DNA of 64,000 nt from assembly GCA_963829585.1 (NCBI GenBank), contig CAWHJD010000008.1, forward strand, positions 59,553-123,552, written 5' to 3'. The translations under genes were made by a program, and so were the position numbers. Within the stretch, counting starts at the first letter, position 1, and every line of letters begins with the position of its first letter. Of this stretch, positions 61,561 to 64,000 are shown piece by piece. A model generated the notes under the pieces. It was not told the origin of the DNA. It searched no databases and worked only from the letters and a program-made list of their open reading frames with translations. Origin of the DNA: Sva-07 sp963829585. Its GTDB lineage: Bacteria; Actinomycetota; Acidimicrobiia; Acidimicrobiales; Ilumatobacteraceae.

Positions 61561-62232
61561 ATGACCATCGACCGTGCTGCCGCCGACAAGCTGCTGACCA
61601 CCACCCGTTCCGTGCGCAAGCGCCTCGACCTCACCCGCCCGGTCGAACCCGAGCTGATCCTGGAGTGCATCGAGATCGCGATGCAGTCGCCGACCGGCAC
61701 GAATCAACAGAACTGGTCGTTCGTCGTGGTGACCGACGCCGACAAGCGTGCTGCGATCGCCGACTTCTACCGTCGGGCCGGCGAGATGATGGCCGGCTCC
61801 GGCTACCCACCGCCACTGCCCGAGGGCGATCCCCGAATCGCCGCCACCGAGAGGGTCATGGACTCGGCGTCGTATCTCAGCGAGTGCCTGCAGGACGTGC
61901 CGGTGTTCGTGATTCCCTGCGTGCAGGGCCGCGTGGAGCAGGTGCCGATGATCGTCGCGCAGGCGTCGACCTACGGCTCGATCCTTCCCGCAGCCTGGAG
62001 CTTCATGCTCGCGGCTCGTGCCCGCGGACTCGGATCGGCGTGGACCACGATCCACCTGTTCTTCCACGACGAAGTCAGCGAACTCCTGGGCATCCCGAAG
62101 GAGTGGACCCAAGCGGCGCTGCTCCCGGTCGCCTACTACACGGGCGACGACTTCAAGCCGGCGCACCGACTCCCGGCGGCCGATCTGACGTACTGGGACA
62201 CCTGGGGATCCACGCACACCGATCGCTCGTAG
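61561..62232 (+). CDS. nitroreductase family protein
   Basis: A 223-residue FMN-dependent nitroreductase. It carries RSVRKRLDLTRPV, MQSPTGTNQQNW, the SILPAAWSFMLAARARGLG helix and GIPKEWTQAALLPVAY. It is a close paralogue of the protein at 1189-1827, differing in a longer loop with GSGYPPPLPEGDPR. The ATG at 61561 fits the family length; the frame opens earlier but the extra part is not conserved-looking. It is divergent from the small ORF. Confidence 0.88.
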   Translation: MTIDRAAADKLLTTTRSVRKRLDLTRPVEPELILECIEIAMQSPTGTNQQNWSFVVVTDADKRAAIADFYRRAGEMMAGSGYPPPLPEGDPRIAATERVMDSASYLSECLQDVPVFVIPCVQGRVEQVPMIVAQASTYGSILPAAWSFMLAARARGLGSAWTTIHLFFHDEVSELLGIPKEWTQAALLPVAYYTGDDFKPAHRLPAADLTYWDTWGSTHTDRS

Positions 62233-62259
62233 CGCGCCGTTCCGTGCCGACCCCGGGAC

Positions 62260-62709
62260 TCAGTCGGGGCCGCCGAGGTCCACGTCGTAGGCCTCGTAGA
62301 GGAGATCGGCACCCAGGTGCCGATGACGCACGATCGCTGCGAGCAGTTCGAGCGCCTGCTCCCGGATGGCCGCGGTCTCGTCTGCGGTCCGTTCTGTCGG
62401 AGCATGATCGAGCCGGTCGATCAGACGTTCCGTGTCGGCGGCGATCGTGACGTGCTCGTGCAGGAGCCGGTCGATCTGGTTGGACAGTCGGGGCGCTCGG
62501 TCGCGCACCTGATCGAAGATGCCGTCGGGTGCCTCTGTCGCAGTCACGTGCTCCTCGAACGTCGCACGCAGGCTCGACAGTGCGCTCCCGACGCGCTCGG
62601 GCCAGCGGGCGTCGGAGGCGGGAACTGCCAGCGCCGCCTCGAGTGAGGCGACACCCCTGAGCAGCGCCTCTCGTCGCAGTCGTACCTCGCCGAGATCGGT
62701 CATCGCCAT
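62260..62709 (-). CDS. hemerythrin-like helical protein
   Basis: About 149 residues, nearly all alpha-helical. Histidines and acids are spaced as in hemerythrin-type four-helix bundles: FEEHVTATEAPDG, LLHEHVTIAAD and IVRHRHLGADLLYEAY. A di-iron or oxygen/NO-sensing role is the family expectation, but not every ligand of the canonical HxxxE sites can be matched. The start is either ATG 62709 or 62703. It converges with the nitroreductase. Confidence 0.65.
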   Translation of the reverse strand: MAMTDLGEVRLRREALLRGVASLEAALAVPASDARWPERVGSALSSLRATFEEHVTATEAPDGIFDQVRDRAPRLSNQIDRLLHEHVTIAADTERLIDRLDHAPTERTADETAAIREQALELLAAIVRHRHLGADLLYEAYDVDLGGPD

Positions 62710-62887
62710 CACCCTTTCGTCACCAGTTTCGATGACTGCGCGTCCTGACGATGTCACCGTAACCGATCACCTGGCACCCCGTACCGGGCCGAAGGGCCCC
62801 AGATCGTGCTCGCAGTACTGGGAGCACTGGCTCCGCTCCGGGTGCCGGCTTCGGGCAATGCAGCAACGACGCGTTCCAGAGCTTCAA

Positions 62888-63628
62888 TCAGGCAACGGTG
62901 GCCTGTTCGATCGGATCGATACCCCACCACGTGCCGTTCGATTCGATGACGCGCAGGCGAGTCCACGAGGTGCGATCGGCGGTCTCGTCCAGCCGGAACG
63001 CGTCCATCTCGGTCTTGTGCGCCCCGGGGCGGTACGCGAAGTTCTTCATCGCGGTCTCGTCACGCCATATCGAGAACGTCGGCCCGTCATGCACGAGCAG
63101 GCCCGGGAACCCGAAGAGCTGTGACGAGAGCAGCCCATCGAGCGGTTCATCATCCATCCACGTCCGCACCCGGCCGACCGCTGCGCCGAAGCTCAACGCC
63201 CGATCGACATCGAAGTCGGGTCCCAGCTCCCATCCCGCTGTCGTCAGGGTGACCACGACGCCATCAGTCGACTGGACGTTCCGGTCGACTGCGAAATGAC
63301 CGCTGCCGCCGATCCAATTGCAGTAGCCATGCGACTTCGTCGGTTGCAGCGCGAGCGACCACACCTCGATGGCGTCGGCGAATGCGTCGACGTTGGCTGA
63401 TGCGCATGCTCGGGCAGAGACGTCGTCGGCATGGACGCCGACGGCAATGAACTCCGATGCCAGTTGTGAGGCGAACTCCGAACCATGTCGACCCTCGTCG
63501 GCCCCTATCAGCCAGGTCGACGGGCATCCTGCTGGTGGATCGTCGCTGTGGTGGGGGAGATGCTGCACCTCGCGGAACCGTGCGAGATGAACGCTGAGGT
63601 AGTTGGCACCGCTGGTGTTGCCACTCAT
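62888..63628 (-). CDS. CrtA (spheroidene monooxygenase)-like or ABM-fold protein
   Basis: A 246-residue protein started at ATG 63628 with GGGGA 8 bases upstream. The centre and end (LFGFPGLLVHDGPTFSIW, DETAMKNFAYRPGAHKTEM and TWWGIDP) match the pattern of spheroidene-monooxygenase-like proteins (short segment 'W-x-x-x-x-x-M-x-x-F-A-Y'). The N-terminal 90 residues are less typical. The link to carotenoid metabolism is tempting given the carotenoid oxygenase 4 kb away, but is inference. Confidence 0.55.
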   Translation of the reverse strand: MSGNTSGANYLSVHLARFREVQHLPHHSDDPPAGCPSTWLIGADEGRHGSEFASQLASEFIAVGVHADDVSARACASANVDAFADAIEVWSLALQPTKSHGYCNWIGGSGHFAVDRNVQSTDGVVVTLTTAGWELGPDFDVDRALSFGAAVGRVRTWMDDEPLDGLLSSQLFGFPGLLVHDGPTFSIWRDETAMKNFAYRPGAHKTEMDAFRLDETADRTSWTRLRVIESNGTWWGIDPIEQATVA

Positions 63629-63895
63629 GTGTGAATCCCCCGATCGTGGCTGTGTGACCGACAAATTACACCGACCAGGGACGGCGCTGCCGACAACCGG
63701 AACTCGTGACCACCTTGCGTGCCTTGACCGTGCCCTCGGCTTCGGGGCCAAACAGCGCACCCCACAACCCGCAGCTCCCTTCGTGGCGTGTCGCATTGGA
63801 CACCAGTCGGAGCTGTTCGTCGGAAGTCTCAATAGGCGCACCCATTCGGACGCTCGTCGATGGATGAGGGCGACCGGGCGGGGCACGGTTCTTGG

Positions 63896-64000
63896 ATGGA
63901 TGAAACATTGATTGGATACGCCCGGTGCTCGACTGACGAGCAAGACCTCACCGCTCAGCGCCAAGCGCTTCACGTTCGCCGAGTTCGAGGTGGACCTGAT
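63896..64000 (+). CDS. serine recombinase/resolvase, N-terminal part (cut by window edge)
   Basis: The last 105 bases encode MDETLIGYARCSTDEQDLTA then QRQAL. This is the start of a resolvase/invertase catalytic domain with the nucleophilic serine in YARCSTDEQ. After QRQAL the frame reads HVRRVRGGPD; the +1 frame from about 63983 gives FEVDLI, closer to the usual FGVDxDLIY, so a further one-base shift is possible. It marks a mobile-element or integrated-element edge at the right side of the window. Confidence 0.82.
   Translation, partial: MDETLIGYARCSTDEQDLTAQRQALHVRRVRGGPD

Noticed and set aside
63603..63911. Two overlapping short frames (plus and minus) in the last gap
   Set aside because: Neither has a clear ribosome site, family pattern or sensible placement. 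They overlap each other and the recombinase start.

Overview
The window is a gene-dense, high-GC actinobacterial chromosome segment. The gene set is four F420-type luciferase-like oxidoreductases, a PPOX/F420-type flavoprotein, two P450s, many SDRs, two Liv-type ABC cassettes, and GlgA/GlgC beside PEP carboxylase. Together with heavy GTG start use, this suggests an Acidimicrobiia (Ilumatobacter-like) organism. That assignment is an inference from gene style, not a database match. I saw no rRNA, tRNA or CRISPR array, and no gene-free stretch longer than about 300 bases.

Layout. 1-9.6 kb: oxidative catabolism genes (P450 fragment, PPOX protein, nitroreductase, acyl-CoA dehydrogenase, dienelactone hydrolase, crotonase, LLM oxidoreductase, adenylate cyclase, Rieske oxygenase, HAD hydrolase, small monooxygenase). 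9.7-18.4 kb: alcohol dehydrogenase and SDR, then a Liv-type ABC operon (binding protein, permeases, two ATPases, SDR) behind a palindromic TetR-like operator and closed by two hairpins. 18.5-27.3 kb: a minus-strand operon of molybdopterin oxidoreductase, Rieske oxygenase and an AhpD/CMD-fold protein whose CxxC motif is interrupted by an in-frame TGA. Divergent to it lie two LLM proteins, a P450 and an SDR, and a second operator of the same type sits between them. 27.3-39.9 kb: acyl-CoA mutase, an N-terminally truncated PPDK-like protein, RidA, M19 dipeptidase, SDR, MarR-MFS pair, USP-like protein, MBL-GAF protein, LLM and esterase. 40-50.8 kb: housekeeping genes (ppc, glgA, glgC, Gfo/Idh oxidoreductase, penicillin-binding protein, zinc-ribbon protein, histidine phosphatase). 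50.8-57.6 kb: a second Liv cassette made of a binding protein, an MFS-ATPase-ATPase fusion and a LivH-LivM fusion. 57.7-64 kb: carotenoid oxygenase, NTF2-like protein, kinase-like protein, a 40-residue ORF, nitroreductase, hemerythrin-like protein, CrtA-like protein, and the start of a serine recombinase at the right edge.

Two observations stand out. First, the AhpD-like gene (18959-19465) reads C-H-V-TGA-L where homologues have C-x-x-C-L, and 12 nt downstream lies a perfect 8-bp hairpin with a GGC loop, which fits a bacterial SECIS; this is a candidate selenoprotein. Second, nine genes, including normally intact ones (ppc, glgA), are broken by about 15 single-base shifts that all go the same way (+1). 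That is the signature of one-base insertions, most simply uncorrected long-read errors, so the broken genes are annotated as functional loci with damaged sequence.
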